Shown: positions 12,201 through 25,260 of the stretch, in pieces | How positions within the stretch are numbered: position 1 is the stretch's first letter | How the letters are laid out: each line of letters begins with the position of its first letter | From: Scytalidium lignicola | Lineage: Eukaryota > Ascomycota > Leotiomycetes | DNA length: 64,000 nt | Direction of reading: 5' to 3' | NCBI GenBank assembly: GCA_002812745.2 | Contig: NCSJ02000018.1 | Location: 186,001-250,000, forward strand | Program-made: the position numbers and the translations under genes | The notes under the pieces: model-generated | The model's input: only the letters and a program-made list of their open reading frames with translations | Told to the model about the DNA's origin: nothing | The model's database searches: none

Positions 12201-12750
12201 ATTGTCGTCGTCGCCGGCCAGCGAATTGGGACGCCTTGTTTGACAATCGCCTGATTATGCCCGGAGATTTGGTCACGACATCGCTCATGGCAGATTGGCT
12301 CGACTTCCGCGATACGAAGACTTCCTGATAATCGAAGGAAGAAGTTGTCGTCTGATATGAAGGACGCGGAGGGAGAGGTTCATCGAGGTCCAACGTAGGA
12401 GGCATAACATCCGCATTCCGGCCGCGAGGGCCTTCTGGAGAGTTCTGCACGGACGAGTTGTTGGTATTATGATGTGTCGTGTATGGAGACATCATGGGAG
12501 AAGCTTGGCGTGAGCTCGAGGTGGTGACGGAGGAGGCACTGACAGCAGATGCCGGGAGAGAGGTGGCCGTTGACGTGGGAATCGAGGCCGTCTGGACCTG
12601 GCTCGGCCGGAAAGCTCGCATGGCCTGACGTTGTAGAGGGATCGAAGGTAAAGGTGGTATAGGTGGAGCTCCAAAGGTGGCTGTCGGAGCTATGGTGGGA
12701 CTTGAGGTTGTAGTCGAGGGAGCTATGATGCTACCGGAAGTGGACGACAT
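9256..12750 (-). CDS. Phosphoinositide-specific phospholipase C
   Basis: A single uninterrupted exon encodes 1164 residues. Order of parts: Ser/Thr/Pro-rich disordered N-terminus (1-275), PH domain (about 280-385), EF-hand-like region (about 440-510), PLC X box (about 575-720), an acidic Ser-rich X-Y linker (about 785-810), Y box (about 815-935) and C2 domain (about 960-1120). The catalytic histidines are visible: H587 in SSSHNTYL and H631 in MHGRTLT. The substrate-pocket segment near 890-910 (FDPLTCWRRG and GVQMAALNWQT) is intact. The enzyme cleaves PI(4,5)P2 to IP3 and diacylglycerol at the plasma membrane, with Ca2+ as cofactor. The long disordered N-terminus is common in filamentous fungal PLC1 homologues. 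The start at 12750 is the first in-frame ATG. Its upstream side is the 15 kb gene-free stretch. Confidence 0.96.
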   Translation of the reverse strand: MSSTSGSIIAPSTTTSSPTIAPTATFGAPPIPPLPSIPLQRQAMRAFRPSQVQTASIPTSTATSLPASAVSASSVTTSSSRQASPMMSPYTTHHNTNNSSVQNSPEGPRGRNADVMPPTLDLDEPLPPRPSYQTTTSSFDYQEVFVSRKSSQSAMSDVVTKSPGIIRRLSNKASQFAGRRRRQSSSTAMSRDQSTGPYIMRRRSDSTNTAPDGSGKGALFSDSDDEASDDLPDEISVNMDSVRDWPSTSASIAGSSIAAASTNSATGPVIPSILLQGTTMTKVTKKKKKLLTFVLESEAAKVSWDKSRPSKSFYIDDIQEIRAGEDARNYRQEFGVPVTDEPCFFTIVYAILDKSKGRSQKTMHLIANNDQTVDLWVSTLDAISKHRHDLMASLSSFHDKAVRTYWRNEMNKQFADRPHAEDDEEIDFVGVERLCRHNLHIHISSSNLRAKFNEADVTQTGRLNFTEFQEFVRLMKRREDVRAIYRELASDINKGLTLEEFLRFLSDIQGDDVSDRAHWEGVFAKFVRRSKSKEQAAQDAIDGEAPRMNESALTSYLISTFNLPIAKAPAEYTLDRPLNEYYVSSSHNTYLLGRQVAGQSSVEAYISALSKGCRCVEVDCWNGSDGPVVMHGRTLTSQVSFADVMATISKYAFVKSSFPLWVSLEVHCNTEQQAVMADIIKATCGSKLVTFPIDQDMEQLPSPSQLLHRILIKVKKPRRLEDAVLPDTFTGRLRGSSLSSPYMRPTQMDNSTVSAGLLPPSNYQRLPRVASNNFHARGFASEGPESLSSSSSDSDSVIDDVAKARESNRKNKTSNIIRVLGELGVYSAGIKFHGFDDPESKTYNHIYSFMEATFIKNTKTVEDKRALMRHNMRYMMRVYPNGWRVASTNFDPLTCWRRGVQMAALNWQTYDLGMQMNDAMFAAGTDQSGYVLKSSDLREIKMIANVPEEAGIGHIKRERKNVTFSIDVISAQQLMRPKNLPTNRTVDPYIEVEVFHADDKTKDIKGVVGEGGLDASGGDGLSGIGVPHRRRTQIVQDNGFNPIFNNRLNFALTTKFPDLVFVRWTVRYSNDGHNYSDRGQPLATYTAKLSSLNQGYRTLPLYDQNGDQFLFSTLFCRIKIEPATSIYINGPEATASVGKLKSIGRTVFNRNPLSPRPSTDSSHS

Positions 12751-14393
12751 GGTGAATGTAGATGTGCGCTTTGCGCATTGATCGAATTGGTTCGAAAAGT
12801 AGCCTTCCCAGTAGGCTTATAAGTAATAAAAGATTGTTCAGAACATAGTCCAGCTATCCGTAATGGCACGCATGTCTTCTCTAGGTTGTCTGACGACAGA
12901 GGTGTGAGAAGGGAGAGCTGGTTGGCCCAAAAAGTGGTCTTATGGCGCAAAACCCGATAGTCTTCCTTTTTGTTTTATTTTTTGAACAAATCAAGTCATG
13001 TAGTAATGGATATTCGGCCTTGAATATATTCCATTCTAGAACAGCTCTTCGCAGCTGCAGCCGGGCTTGTGTTGCGTTGCGGCGAATCGTCAGATAATAA
13101 AAAGATTGCGGTTGGCGGCCGGTACTTGTGGTTGATGTGCCNGGGGGGGGTGTGCGGTCGACTTGCAGAAAGAACAAATTTATCCCAGGCCTGCAGGACG
13201 TATATCAGATATGCCGAGTTGCGCCGTACGTCAATATCGATGTGCGCCGGATTAAAGACTTTCGAGTGATTGTAGAGAAGTAGAATGTTTTGCAGGTAAG
13301 AAAGTAGATTTTTTTGGGTGGTGAGCGATGACTCTTTGCAATTCTATGGAGAACGCGGTAAGAATTTCCCAGTGCCCGGGATATGGGAAATTTTGTGGTT
13401 TGACGCAACTCACTTTCCTTTTTTTGTTTTTTACGAGCCGAATCTCGCACACAAGACAAGAGGGCAAAGTAAATTTCGTGTGGCTTGTTTTTTTTTTGCG
13501 CCGAGGAAGTTCTGACCAGGGACGGGATCCAAGGGGCAAAACCTAGTTTCTGGAAATAGCTCTTCTACACCAGGACAAGGCTCTCCTGTCCTCCTTTTTT
13601 TTTTTNGNCCTGTTCACCTTCTCGTTTTTGTTTTGTTTTTGTTTTTGGNCCCTCCGCTACCGTGTGTGGTGACGCTCGGGACGGTTGGATGATTTTTAAA
13701 ATTGAGGGTGCGCACCGTCGTTTCGTTTGGATGACAGGACCGGCCCAAGAAAAAAAAGAACAGGAGGAGGTGGTCCGGTCTAATAGCTGAATTGGAATCT
13801 GGTGAGGCGGCACTCAATGCCTGGTTTCTAAGAGAGAGCGAGAGAGCGCGAGAGAGATCACCGCCGGGGTGCAGGACGAATGTACAGTACTTTGTCGCAG
13901 CCAAGAAGGGAGCTTGCAATGGCACCAAAAAGACCGCCGCCTGTGCAAATCGAGCAGATGCGAGTGTGGGGAACGCGTCGTGGATCGGAGTGGGATGAGC
14001 ACTGCTGAATAATGAGGAGGCGGCGCTGCGCTTGTGCTGCTTCGGGCGTCGGCGAGCGTTGCGTCCTTCGTTTTCTGCTGCNTTTTTTTTATTTATGGAG
14101 ATGCCGAGTGCTTTGGGGGGGAGGGGGTTGCACTGCGCGCTGAGCTTGTGAGTTGAAGTGGAGTGTCCTTTCTTGGACTTTCTTCTTCGAGTCGGCTTGT
14201 CGGCAAACACTTGCTCAAAATTCATAGACCCTAAGGGCTCTAGTTCAAAGCAAAGCAGGCAAGTGTGGACAGTACAGTAGATAAAAGTACGGATGGATTT
14301 TTGCAGATGTTCGAGCGGCAGCACGGTGCTTCTTTAAGCACTCTGCAGGCGATCCGCATCGTTGCTGCGGCTCGTCAGGATCCTTTGGAAGTC

Positions 14394-14442
14394 GGGATTG
14401 GGATTGGGATTGGGATTGGGGTTGGGGATCGATTGGGATTGG
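14394..14442. repeat. Telomere-like hexamer microsatellite (GGGATT)n
   Basis: Four to five near-perfect copies of GGGATT/GGATTG followed by degenerate copies (GGGGTT, GATTGG). It resembles but is not the usual fungal telomere unit TTAGGG. A related C-rich array in the opposite sense lies about 540 bp downstream. Confidence 0.85.
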
Positions 14443-14940
14443 CACTTGGGAGTTTTGGGCTCATCACTGCTATATTTGATTGCGCTGGCAGGATAGGTGC
14501 AACGGGCAGGTCCGCTGGTTTCCCATTGTCGTGGTCGTGTACCTGGTGCGCAGCAAGCAGCAGCAGTGGCAGAAGCACGAATAGCATCAGTGTTGGCCCT
14601 GCTTGCCCTGTCACCTTCTTGGGCGCAAAATTCAATAAGTTAAATGGCTAACTAATGGAGGCAAGCGCTGAGCAAAGCAAAGCATCGAAGGGTGCAAGGC
14701 AAGCACGCAAGCAAGCTGCAGACCGCTCCCCCTCNGGGGGCCAACAGCGCTGCTGGTAAGTTAGACGCCTTGCTCGAGAAGTGATCTCGTGGTCATCTTT
14801 TGGGGCAGGGGACGACGAAAAGGTCATCCTGAAGAGAAGGCCCCCGTTGCCAGTTGCGATACATGCTGCGCTGGCAGAAAGGGTTAGGGGGGTAAAAGAG
14901 AGCTGCGAAAAAGGCTTCCAAGGCCAATGAATGAGTCAAA

Positions 14941-14988
14941 AGTCCCAAGTCCAAGTCCAAGTCCAAGTCCCAATCCCAATCCAATCCA
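14941..14988. repeat. Hexamer microsatellite (AAGTCC)n then (CAATCC)n
   Basis: About four copies of CAAGTC followed by CCAATC-type copies. The CCAATC part is the reverse complement of the GGGATT-type array at 14394-14442. Confidence 0.85.
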
Positions 14989-15798
14989 CTTCCTCATCTC
15001 TCAACCCCCCCAGCCTAAGAAGCTCCTTCACCGCCGCGGACTCCTACCAAGGACATCAACCCCAAAACGAAAACCCACGACCGAGGAAGAAGAAAGCGGG
15101 CAATCGCAGGGCTTCAGGCACAAGCACCACGCCTTCTCGCTGAAGAACCCTGGGGGAAAACAACGTGCACAACACACAACCAAGACAGCAGTACCGCATT
15201 ACCGCATTCCCGGTCCCACATCGGCAGGGCAGAAAAGTCCAAAAAGCAAAACAAAAACGCAACCCAAAGCCCGTCACTTTCGACGGTATGAAGTCACCAA
15301 ACGTCAAAGTTTCAACCTACCGTCAGTCGACAAACAGAGCAATCGAGCACGCAGGGCCGGGCAGGGCAGGCAGGGCAGGCAGAACGGTCAGGCAAACGTT
15401 CAGGCCATGGAAAACACTTCTCTCTCGCTCTTGCTTTCTCTCTCTTACTTACCTCCGTACTCACTCACTCATTCACTCAATCTATCTCCTCTTGCGACGC
15501 GCGCACACACGACGACAAAACGGACTACCACTTCGTATTGATGCAGGAAGCAGCCGGTCGCTCAAGCACTGGGCGCTTGGCAGAGGAGACGGCGGTCATG
15601 TCTGCTTCTGCAAAATCCGTGATTATTCCCTCGAAACGAAACGCTATTAACCGTATGACGGAGAAAAGAGATTGTTGCTCTAAGGCATGGTCAAGCGTTG
15701 TTGTTGTTCTCTTCCTGTGCTGCTCTTGCGGCCATGACACTTTCTTGCCCATGCCATGCCATGCCATGTCCCATGCCCCAGAAAGTACAGTACAAGTG

Positions 15799-15838
15799 CA
15801 GTGCAGTGCAGTGCAGTGCAGTGCAGTAGAGTAGAGTA
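15799..15838. repeat. Pentamer microsatellite (GTGCA)n then (GTAGA)n
   Basis: At least five tandem GTGCA units followed by two GTAGA-like units. ATGCC tandem copies lie just upstream (about 15748-15772) and again at about 16417-16450. Confidence 0.85.
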
Positions 15839-18800
15839 CCCTGTTGCACCTCCATTCGATGGATGCGGTGGTATCCTACAGCACCAGAGCANCCCCCAAC
15901 CCACAGCCACAGCTACAGCTACCTTACAGCTTACATGTCCCCAAGAATGCCAGGCTGCCAGGCTCTCACAGGCCACCCGAGCAGCGAGTTGCAGGTGCCG
16001 GGCTTTGGGTCCCCTGGTGGGTGCTTTGTGGGTTGCTTGGTGGGTGCTTGGGCTTGAAGGTTGCTGGCCGCCCGGGCATGGTGGGGGGGGTTTTGTTGGT
16101 TGTTTGGTTGCGGGTTGCTTTTTGGCTGCTTCGCTGCTCCAAGTCCCCCGTCAATCGAAAGCTTGCAAAATGGAGAAGCGCGTCATCGACCGGGATCGCT
16201 GGACGTTTCAGAGCAGGGTGGGTGCCAGGGCCCTAATGCAAGCGAATCTTCCATCTCGCGTGATTACCTCGATGTGTTTGTGTTCCCGTCAGCGTCTGTG
16301 CGGCTGCTGCACGGTGGAGGAGAAAAGCACCAACATCATTCCAGTATTCGCTTTGTAGGGCGAAGACTGACTTTCTGCAGCTCTGCAATACGACGCTGCG
16401 CCCAGGAAGCTGCCATGCAATGCGATGCCATGCGAGATGCCATGCCATGCTGCTGCTGCTACTGTACAGCTCAGGCCCTTTGCGCGCGCGCGCTCTCTCT
16501 CTCTCGTGTTGGTTGAGCTGCCCTTCAAAGTGAGCACTGGTGCACTGTTTAGCAAATCCCCAGGCTCTCAAAGCAAATGTTTTGCAGGTACGAAGGGAAG
16601 GGAAGGGGTTGCAGTCTTCGTTGCACCATCATGCGTCCTACAATAACACACATACACACACTCACTGACGCGCTCTCTCCCCTTCCTCCCCATCTCCCCT
16701 CTCTCTCCTTTCCTCTCACTCTATTTCACACAAGCATGCATGCACTCACACCACTTACAACTACAATAGCTTTGCTTGGAGGAAGCTTCCAAAACAGCAA
16801 CCTACCTCACCTCACCTCACTCTCTCTACCTTAGGCCTTATCCGCCTCATTTTGACGTCAAGGCTTTTCAGCCCATGACTGACGGTTCGAGTTACCACCT
16901 CGTGCAGCTAATAATAATACCTTCGTATCCCCACCGCGACCNTTTTTTTTCGTACATGAAGTTCCTGCCAGCGCTGGATCGTGATTCGTGAGTGAGTTTC
17001 CAGCATCAACGCCATCCGAGTCCATCTCCCGTGCTAATCTGATATCACGGGCGCGCACGGCTTCTTTGTGGGACCTATCTCTTGGCTATCCTCATTAGCG
17101 CGTTCAATTTTACCGTACTTCCAACNTTTTTTTTTTTACATTTTCGGCCTTTCGTCATGGGGCTCTTTCTTCCTTCTCCGTACCTAAAACCATCCGTCGG
17201 ACGTTTGGGTTGTCAGCAAAGCTGTACTGGTACTGTACAGTACAGTACTCTTCAGTGGAAAGCCTTGACGGAAGATCTACCTCCCGTCCAATCATCGAAC
17301 GCTCACTCCACCTAGCTCGCGGCGCCCATCACTGGCTTGCCAGGCTACCAGGCTCCGAACATTGAGGTGGGCCCCCCGTTTTTGATGACAGGGCACAGCA
17401 GAGCCAAAATAGCAGGTTTCACGCATTGGATGTTGTTTTCTTGGGTAGTTTTGAAACTAATTCAATGCGACCATCAACAAATCCTCGCCTCACTTGTCCT
17501 TGCACCGTTGTATGTAGACGTCACCACGCAACGCTGCGGTGCAAAGACGCAAAAACGTAACGCAATCCTCCCCCAAAGTCACACCAAAAAGCGATCAGCA
17601 ACATCCGCTTTCAGGCACCCCCCTTCCCCCTTCCCCCTTCCCTTCCCTCCCCTCGCCCTTCGTGTCACTACAACGTCAAGGCACCGTAAGGCGAGCGATT
17701 GTAACCAATGATTCGAGACAGGCAATAGCGCCCACCCATGTGGCTCGGCAGCATCCCTACGAATGGCAAAACGAAACATCAACAACCTCGGAACAACTGG
17801 GCGGCAATATACTGTACAAACTGCTACCGTACAGTCAAAATATGGAAGCATGCGCCGCGGTACTGCATATCAGTGTCATAATGGGTGTTTGTATCCAAGT
17901 ACCGTACTTGTAGTCCAAGCGCGAGATGGCGGGTGATACGGGAGACCAAAGATCTTTTTCGGGATGACTCCGAATCAGCCTGACCTCATCTTCGACCCTC
18001 GCGCCGGCGCTGGGTGACTTTGCCCTCGCGAAAGTGTCAGCTAGAGGCTCTTAGTCGCAGTAGTGCATACAGTGTCAACCATCATCATCATTATCAATAA
18101 TCATAATCCATTATTGTCCATTTCTCCGCCATTATTGTCCATCCACATCAAACACACACACATCCCCCCCCGCTATCCCCCAACGGCTGTGCAGTACATA
18201 ATTGCAACTCTGCAACACATTGCTATACTGTAACTCCAGGTAACACCATGTACTCGAGTGATGCTATATCACCACTTTAAACGATGATCGGAGGTGTTCG
18301 TGCCACAGAGCCACGGCAAGATCCACAGTTGCGCATGCCTACTTGGCTTCTGTTGTTACATTTGTGCTATCCACCATCGCTCATCTTTTGTACGGCTTTG
18401 TCATCTTCCCCCCCATTGTGCCTTGAAGGGATCGCTCGGAGAGAAAGGACACAACAAAGAAGAGGGTGTGAGGTTTCATGTACCTGACGTTGCTTAACTT
18501 TTTGGGTGTGTCGAGCGACGGATTGGTCCAAGGGCTAGCATCGGCAACATGGCCTCCATCCTTCCATCCTTCATGGTCATGAAGTCACCAACCAGAGAGC
18601 GCCGTCGCACTCCCTCTTCCAATCTCAAAGGGCCAAAGGCGGTGAAAGTCGGTGCCAGGGCTGACTCTAAGTATTTTTACGGTTGCGCCACGCCAAAGGA
18701 GGGGTAAAGAGATTACGGTATCCGTGGTTCCAGCAAACGGGACGGCTTCCTCGGCTATCCCAGGCAGACATTGAAGAATACCATGGTAAACTGCCAATTT

Positions 18801-20225
18801 TACCGTATTTCCTCCTTTTCCCAGCAGTCCGGCCAGCGCGGAAGCCCCCTTGCAGGTCGACCCAGAGTGCTGGACCATTTACTTATCATCCTTTCCACCA
18901 AGTGGCACACACAAACACACATCCCTTCCCTTCCGCACTTTTGAAAGCCCTTCGACAAATCGTTAGCCAACGTCAAAAAGCTTCCCTTGGCAGAAAGGAT
19001 TCTTCCATCGCACAAAATGCCCCCTTCTGTGGGGAACGTGACACGCTGTCGGGATGCTGCGGACCCCAGAGTGTTTCGAAACAACCAGCCTATTTTTACA
19101 GGCAAGGCACTACGGCAAATAATAGCAGAATACCAATAGCATAGCATTCCCGAGCCTGGAAGATGAGGCCCAGCGCGTTGATTGATTGATTGATTAGTTG
19201 CCCTACGTATTGTATGCGTCATTGACGTACGATTCTTCTCGTCCCTTCATTTCATGAACATCCGGAAATCAACAACAACCTCATCTATGATTAGCCCGCA
19301 CGGTGAAACAACAATAATACCGGTAGTGTAAGTGTACTGTGCTGTTCTGTACTGTCTATGCCTTATTGTTACATGCTATGCCGTTGTCGTATTCAAAACA
19401 AATGCCCTCCACAGTTGAAGCTGCTTTTGTCGCTTCACTATTACGACAGCCAAAACCATCGCACGAAGAAACCAAGACGCGCGCGCAGGCAACGGGAAAT
19501 CGCCAGGTTTCATCACCGCAACTTCTTCAGCACGTCGGGGACCAAAATCTGTCTCGGCTTAGCCCCCATCTTCCCTCGGCGTGCTGATAATCCTCTTATC
19601 ACTTATCAATATTTTCGGCGCATCACAAGGTCCCCGCCATACGGTAACTGTACAGGTTGAAAAAATCGTTATCCTACATGTTGGATTTGCTGATTCAGAA
19701 AATGGCCCCCTATCGCAATTGGAGATGCAGATAAGGCACACAGCTACTGTACCAATGCGTGGGAGAGAGGACCAATATGCAAGCTGCTTCAGTGCACACA
19801 CACACATATTATGGCGACGATGTAGCCATGTAGCCTACATATACAGAACTACATGCAGCATTTCCTAATGCACTTCGTGAGAAGAGGCAGCGCACGTGAA
19901 CCACCTCTCTCGTAAAATCGACGACGGACTTCTCTTGCTTGAGGGCTTGAGGCGTTGTTGTCCTTGTCCTTGTCAGGCCTATTACGGGAAAGGCTGAATC
20001 AAAAATATATCAGGATTCTGCCAGTTTTTTTTTGGGGGGGGGGGGGGAGGGAGGATTTAATTTCTGACAAGGAGGATTTATTTGCTTACAACAGCAAAAG
20101 GCCCAGCTTTTTCTTGTTAGAGCCAAGCAAAAGATGACCTAATAATATTCATGCGAAAACAAGTCGTATGGAAAGATGTTGCCGTAAAATCATTCATTGT
20201 TTTTAATCGTCATACTCCTTTCCAT

Positions 20226-20248
20226 CATCATCATCATCATCATCATCG
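20226..20248. repeat. Trinucleotide microsatellite (CAT)n
   Basis: Seven to eight tandem CAT units, not inside any supported gene. Confidence 0.9.
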
Positions 20249-21060
20249 GGCATTCTTTTTCCAGGCTATCGTTTGCATAGCTAGGACCGAGGACCGAGGA
20301 CTGGAGTTCATTTGTTTGGATGCTTTTTGTTTCCGGTGTTTATTTCCTGTACTCTTCTTTTTTTTTTGCCTTTGGGTCTTCTGCACGTTGGGGGACCATG
20401 ACATCTCTCGACGACAACAAATCACCGAATCGAGTCATCTTTTGCTTTACATTACCGTATTCGTCTACTTTTTTGAGCCAACTAAATTCTTCTACTGTAC
20501 AACAACCTTGTTCATCAGCAACAAATAATTAATCCCTGTCGGTTTTCTGCTGGCTGGCTGCAGGATTTGAAGGGTCTTAGGGAGCGGGACCAGCTACTGT
20601 ACAGTACAGTACACAGTTGCAGTTGATTAGCTCCCTCTTCATTTTCTTCAGTACCCAGTTCTTGGCGGTTCTAACTCCAATGACCCTACACGATGGCTGC
20701 TGCAGTAATGCCCAACCCGAATAATTCTAACTTCGGTGACCCTAGGAGAGGGTTAACCAACAGCGCCCAGCGCTGAACGAATCTCACTTCAATAACCCCA
20801 CACGAGGAGCGACGGTCTTTGCAGAGCAGCAATCATCATCAGCAATCATCAGCATCAGCCCCTCTCTTCCTAGCAATTCAACGCACCGCATTAGAAGAGA
20901 CGATGAGACGATGATGAGTGCGGAGACTGCATTTTTGCTGGTGAATCACCATATTTAGGATGTTATCACACGTTTTCCTCTTCTCAGCTACTGGCTGTGT
21001 TATAACACAGTACTGTACAGTACATGTACCCTTGCGATTTGAACGATTCCCGCCTTCACA

Positions 21061-21152
21061 TACATACAGTACATACATACATACACTACACACACATACA
21101 TACCGTACCGTGCCGGTGCGTGCGTACATACATACATACATACATACATACA
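21061..21152. repeat. Tetranucleotide microsatellite (CATA)n, interrupted
   Basis: Two CATA/ACAT arrays (about 21061-21086 and 21124-21152) are separated by CA-rich and GTACCGTACCG sequence. GTACTGTACAGTAC palindromes flank the cluster at 21008-21028 and 21434-21464. Confidence 0.9.
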
Positions 21153-24100
21153 ATACACATCTCTGCCTGCCAGCAATAGGTGGGCAGCAGCGCACACACA
21201 CACCACCGCTGTCATATCCCAGTCCCACGCCCCGCGACTGCCGACATCAAAGATGCTACGGTATAACCTTGACCTTGACCTTGAACACCCGTAGAATTTC
21301 CCAAACCCCGTCAGCAGCACACGTACATACAAAACATACATACAGTATATGCGCGACAGAGCAGAAGAAGCAAATATCAGCTTTTGCTCGCACATCCCCC
21401 CCCTTCCTTTCATCCTTCCCATCCTTCCATCCATGTACATACAGTACAGTACTGTACTGTATGTATGTGTGTGTGTGTGGGGTGGACACTTTCTACTTTG
21501 GCCCCCGACTTTCCGTCTCTCCCTCCCACCGGGATTAAAACATCACCTTTTCTAGAGTTTGAGGGTCAACTGCCGGAAAAGGCAGGCGACATGCAAAGAA
21601 GGAAGCATAATGGTTTGAATTAAGGGGTGGATGTGAAGAGCTATGGCCAGTTTTTGTTTTGTTTTGCTTTATACTGTACTGTATGTTAATTACCGAGTAT
21701 GTGTATGTGTATATGGATTTTTTGCTTTTGGCAATGTACAATACGGAACCTTGTCTGTACTGTACGGTATTTGTTCCTAAAGGGTTTTCTAGAAAGGCAT
21801 AAATAAACCACAAAGAAGCTCTGGAAGCAGAACCCTCAAAAATATATGTATAAAAACACAGAGACGCTTTGAAACTATCGTGCAACAACCAAACTACAGC
21901 AGCTTATTTATTTATTTATTTACTTACTTGCTATTGGAAAGAGAGGGGAGACCTGACCCCATTATTGGATTTACAAGTTACGCATTATTTAATCGAATTC
22001 CCTAGGGGGAAAAAAATGCGAACTCTTTTTTTTTGAGAATTTTGCTTGGATTATCACTTATCACTATTATGTGTAGATCAAAAAGAGAAAAACTCCACAC
22101 AGATTGGAGGAGATCTTTTGATATGTTGTTGTTGTCGTTGATGTTGCACACGAATAATTTAAGGGGAAAAGGGGAAAAGGGGGGGGTATTNAAAAAAAAA
22201 GGGAGAGAGATGGCCGATCAACCTCCCCACCCCCCCNTTTTTTTCCCTTCTCCTGTTGATTGTAACTGGACGGGCGATCACATGACATCGAACATCACTG
22301 TTTCATTAATAAATCGATCTTTGCACCCTGCCACCTCAAATCAAATTCGATCCTATCCGAATCGAATTATTACAGGATCATGATGATCATGAGTTTCTCT
22401 TCCCCACGTCCGGCCAAGGAGAAGAGATGTCAGTACTAAGAAGGGGAAAAAAACCCCTAGGCTTCAACTCCGGGTGAGGGAGATGTTTGCCTAGAATACG
22501 ACGCGTCATGGGGAGAGCGGAGAAAGGGAGAAAGCAGAGTGAGACGCGTCTTTCGTACTGGTACAAAGAAGACGGCGGCCAACCTGGGACAAAAGACAAC
22601 GGCCCGGGGGGCAAAGGCGCGACCCGAGGGGGGGGGTTACCGTTGTCACAAATTGACAGGAAAACTTGTCCGAACAGATGTTTTTTACGCGTTAAACTTG
22701 TCGAATTCTTCCTGTTGAACGCCGCCGTTCCGCACTTTTAGTTCTGGCTCTCTTTTAAGAGCGGGGGGAAGCGGGCTTGTTTGCATGTATTGTACTGTAC
22801 TGTAGATGTGCAGATACGAAGGAAGAATAAGGCTGCTGCTGCTCTGATAAGGATAAAGGACTTTCTTTCTTTCTTTTCTTTTTTTTGTGCGGAGAAGAGA
22901 AGGGTTGATGGAATCCTAGCAAGCCGAAAAAACCCTGGTGTGTGTGTTGTGCATTACGCAGAAAGAAAAAGGAAAGAATGGGATGATGGCTGATGGCTGA
23001 AGACTGATGGGGACTACGGTATTGAAGGGAAAAAGGAAGAATCAACATTATTTGAGAGATACGAGAGACTAGGATCCCAAAGAGAACCCAGCTGCATAAA
23101 ACCCACTTACGGCCCGAGTCGTCCTCGTAAGATCGTCCTTTCTTTTTCTTACTCCACTTCGAAGCATAATTTACCTGCCCTTTGTTTTTGGTTGTTGTTG
23201 GTTTTTATCTTCTTTTCCTTTCGGGATTGGCTTTCTGCTTTTCTGTAATAATTAATAATATGCGATATATCTCCGTCTGCACGCCCCCAGGGTCGCTTTT
23301 CTTACGTCTTACACAGTCAGATGCCTATTATGATTATTGATATTGCTCGCCTTACGCTTGGGAAATTCCGGTTTTGGGACAAGTTAGGCAGAGGCCCAGT
23401 AGAGTAGAGTAACATTACGCAAGGTTCGTTACCCCTCACTGGTTTTCATTTGCGATTATTGCATCTTCTGGGCTGCTGATGTTGACAGTGCTGCTGCTGC
23501 CTCATCCTCATTCTCATGCTGTATGCCTTTCTGAACGCGCGCCTCTTTGGTGGTGGTTGGATGATTGGACTTTGTCACATCTCACATTCTTGGGGTCCTT
23601 CCTTTACCCCCCCTTCGGCTACAGCACTACCCTTCAAGCTGCTGGTTCTGCCCATAATTCCAGTGTCAGCCTTCCTTTCGAACGTCGCCCACGCCTTCTA
23701 AAGCCCTCTCTTTCAGGGCGCGATCATGCAGTTACCTTCTCTCCCCCGCAGCAAGCCACCGACGGACACCATCTCACAACCCTTCCAAGGATGTCATTCT
23801 TCCCTGGCTCTTACAGCAGGCAGGTCAGCCTTCAATCAGGGTTGCAACCATTATCGATACTGCTACACAACAGTAGTACCCTGCATCTCTGTCTCTTTTG
23901 CAGGCGATGACATTTGTGGCAGCCACCCCACTCCGCAGCAACTCTCTCTCAGACGGTGACATGGGAAGCTACCTGGCTACGAACCTACGAACCTTGCACC
24001 GAGACGTCCCGTTCCTGCCGTCCCTCGGGCCCGCCCTGCAACCCCTCGACCAAGATCCCGTACGGCGATCCCGTCTGCTTTCTTTTGCTTCTTCTTTGAG

Positions 24101-25219
24101 CAGCCATCCAGTCTGCCAGTTCAGTCAGCCAGCCCATGAGGCGGTTTGCAGCTTGCTGAACCCCAGAAAATTTCCAAATTTGGCCACGGCTCTCTAGCTC
24201 TACTGCAACCCTCCCACCAGAGATGATTAAATTCCTCAAACCATCATGAGGCTGCTGAGGCGCTTTTTTCTTTTTTTGCTGCTGCTGCTACTGCTGATGG
24301 TGGCGATCATGCGCTTGTCGATCTAGAATTCCGTGATGTGTCTCTGTCCTATTTGCTAGCATCCCTCTTTCTCTCTCGTCCTGAGTCAGGAACGATGGTT
24401 TGGAGGGTGTGTTGGTGTCAGACAATTAAAAGTTTACTGCCTCATTAGCTAAAAGTCGTCATGTGGTTTATACATTCGGAGTTATTGTTGGTAGGTTGCA
24501 GTTTGTTGGTATGTGTAGGGCTTACTCCTCAGCTTTCTCCATCTCCCAATCGGTTTTTTTCTTCTCTTCTTCTTTCTCTTTTCAATTGGTTGCGTCGGTG
24601 CAGTTGGTTCTTGGTAATTTGGCTTCAGCAACGCACCGGGGTTTCAGCCTAGTTTGGTGCGAGTTTTCGATATGTCACGGCGGAAATAAAGGTGGATTAC
24701 GGTACTAAGAGGGATGGAGGATGAGGGATGAGGGATTGAGTGAGTGAGTACTCCGTAAGTGCTTTGAAATTAAATTGCGTGCGTACTACACCAGAATGGC
24801 TCGGACCACGGAACCTTTGTGTCGGTATTCGTGTCGGTAAGAAATAGAGCACAGGGCAGCAGCAGACCAGCGGGAAGCCTTATTCATCTCCGCGGACGCG
24901 GATGGATCCCGTGGTGAAGCAACTACCGTATGTGAGTGCATGGACAAAGGAGAGAGAATGCAATGCTCACCTGACATTTAGTTTTTAATTTAGCTATTTT
25001 ACCGCAGGTCTTGTTTTAAAGGTGGTGGGCGGGTGTGAGGTAGGGGGCCAAAGAGCAGCAGCACAGGGCGACGGAGAGCTCGGATCGGGAGGAGAGAGAG
25101 GGGGTTGGGTCGTGTGTGTTTGCATGCAAGAAGACATGACTTGCAGCCGCTCCACCACGTTTCCCTCATGGCAGCTGCTATATGTAGGTACCGTGTCCGG
25201 ACTAGGGAGGTACACTGCT

Positions 25220-25260
25220 GATGGTGGTGGTGGTGGTGATGTTGGTGGTGTTGGTGTTGG
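25220..25260. repeat. Trinucleotide microsatellite (GGT)n / (GTT)
   Basis: Tandem GGT units, partly degenerated to GAT and GTT. A second GTG-rich run lies at about 26222-26245 and a GT-rich run at about 26004-26037. Confidence 0.85.

Noticed and set aside
13614..14324. 236-codon minus-strand frame
   Set aside because: Low-complexity, spans several Ns and homopolymers, no domain or splice support.
20226..21155. CRISPR-like array
   Set aside because: The repeats are simple microsatellites without unique spacers, and the organism is a fungus.
23479..23910. 143-codon plus-strand frame in the gene-free region
   Set aside because: Composition typical of CT-rich intergenic DNA; no motif, and no credible exon neighbours.
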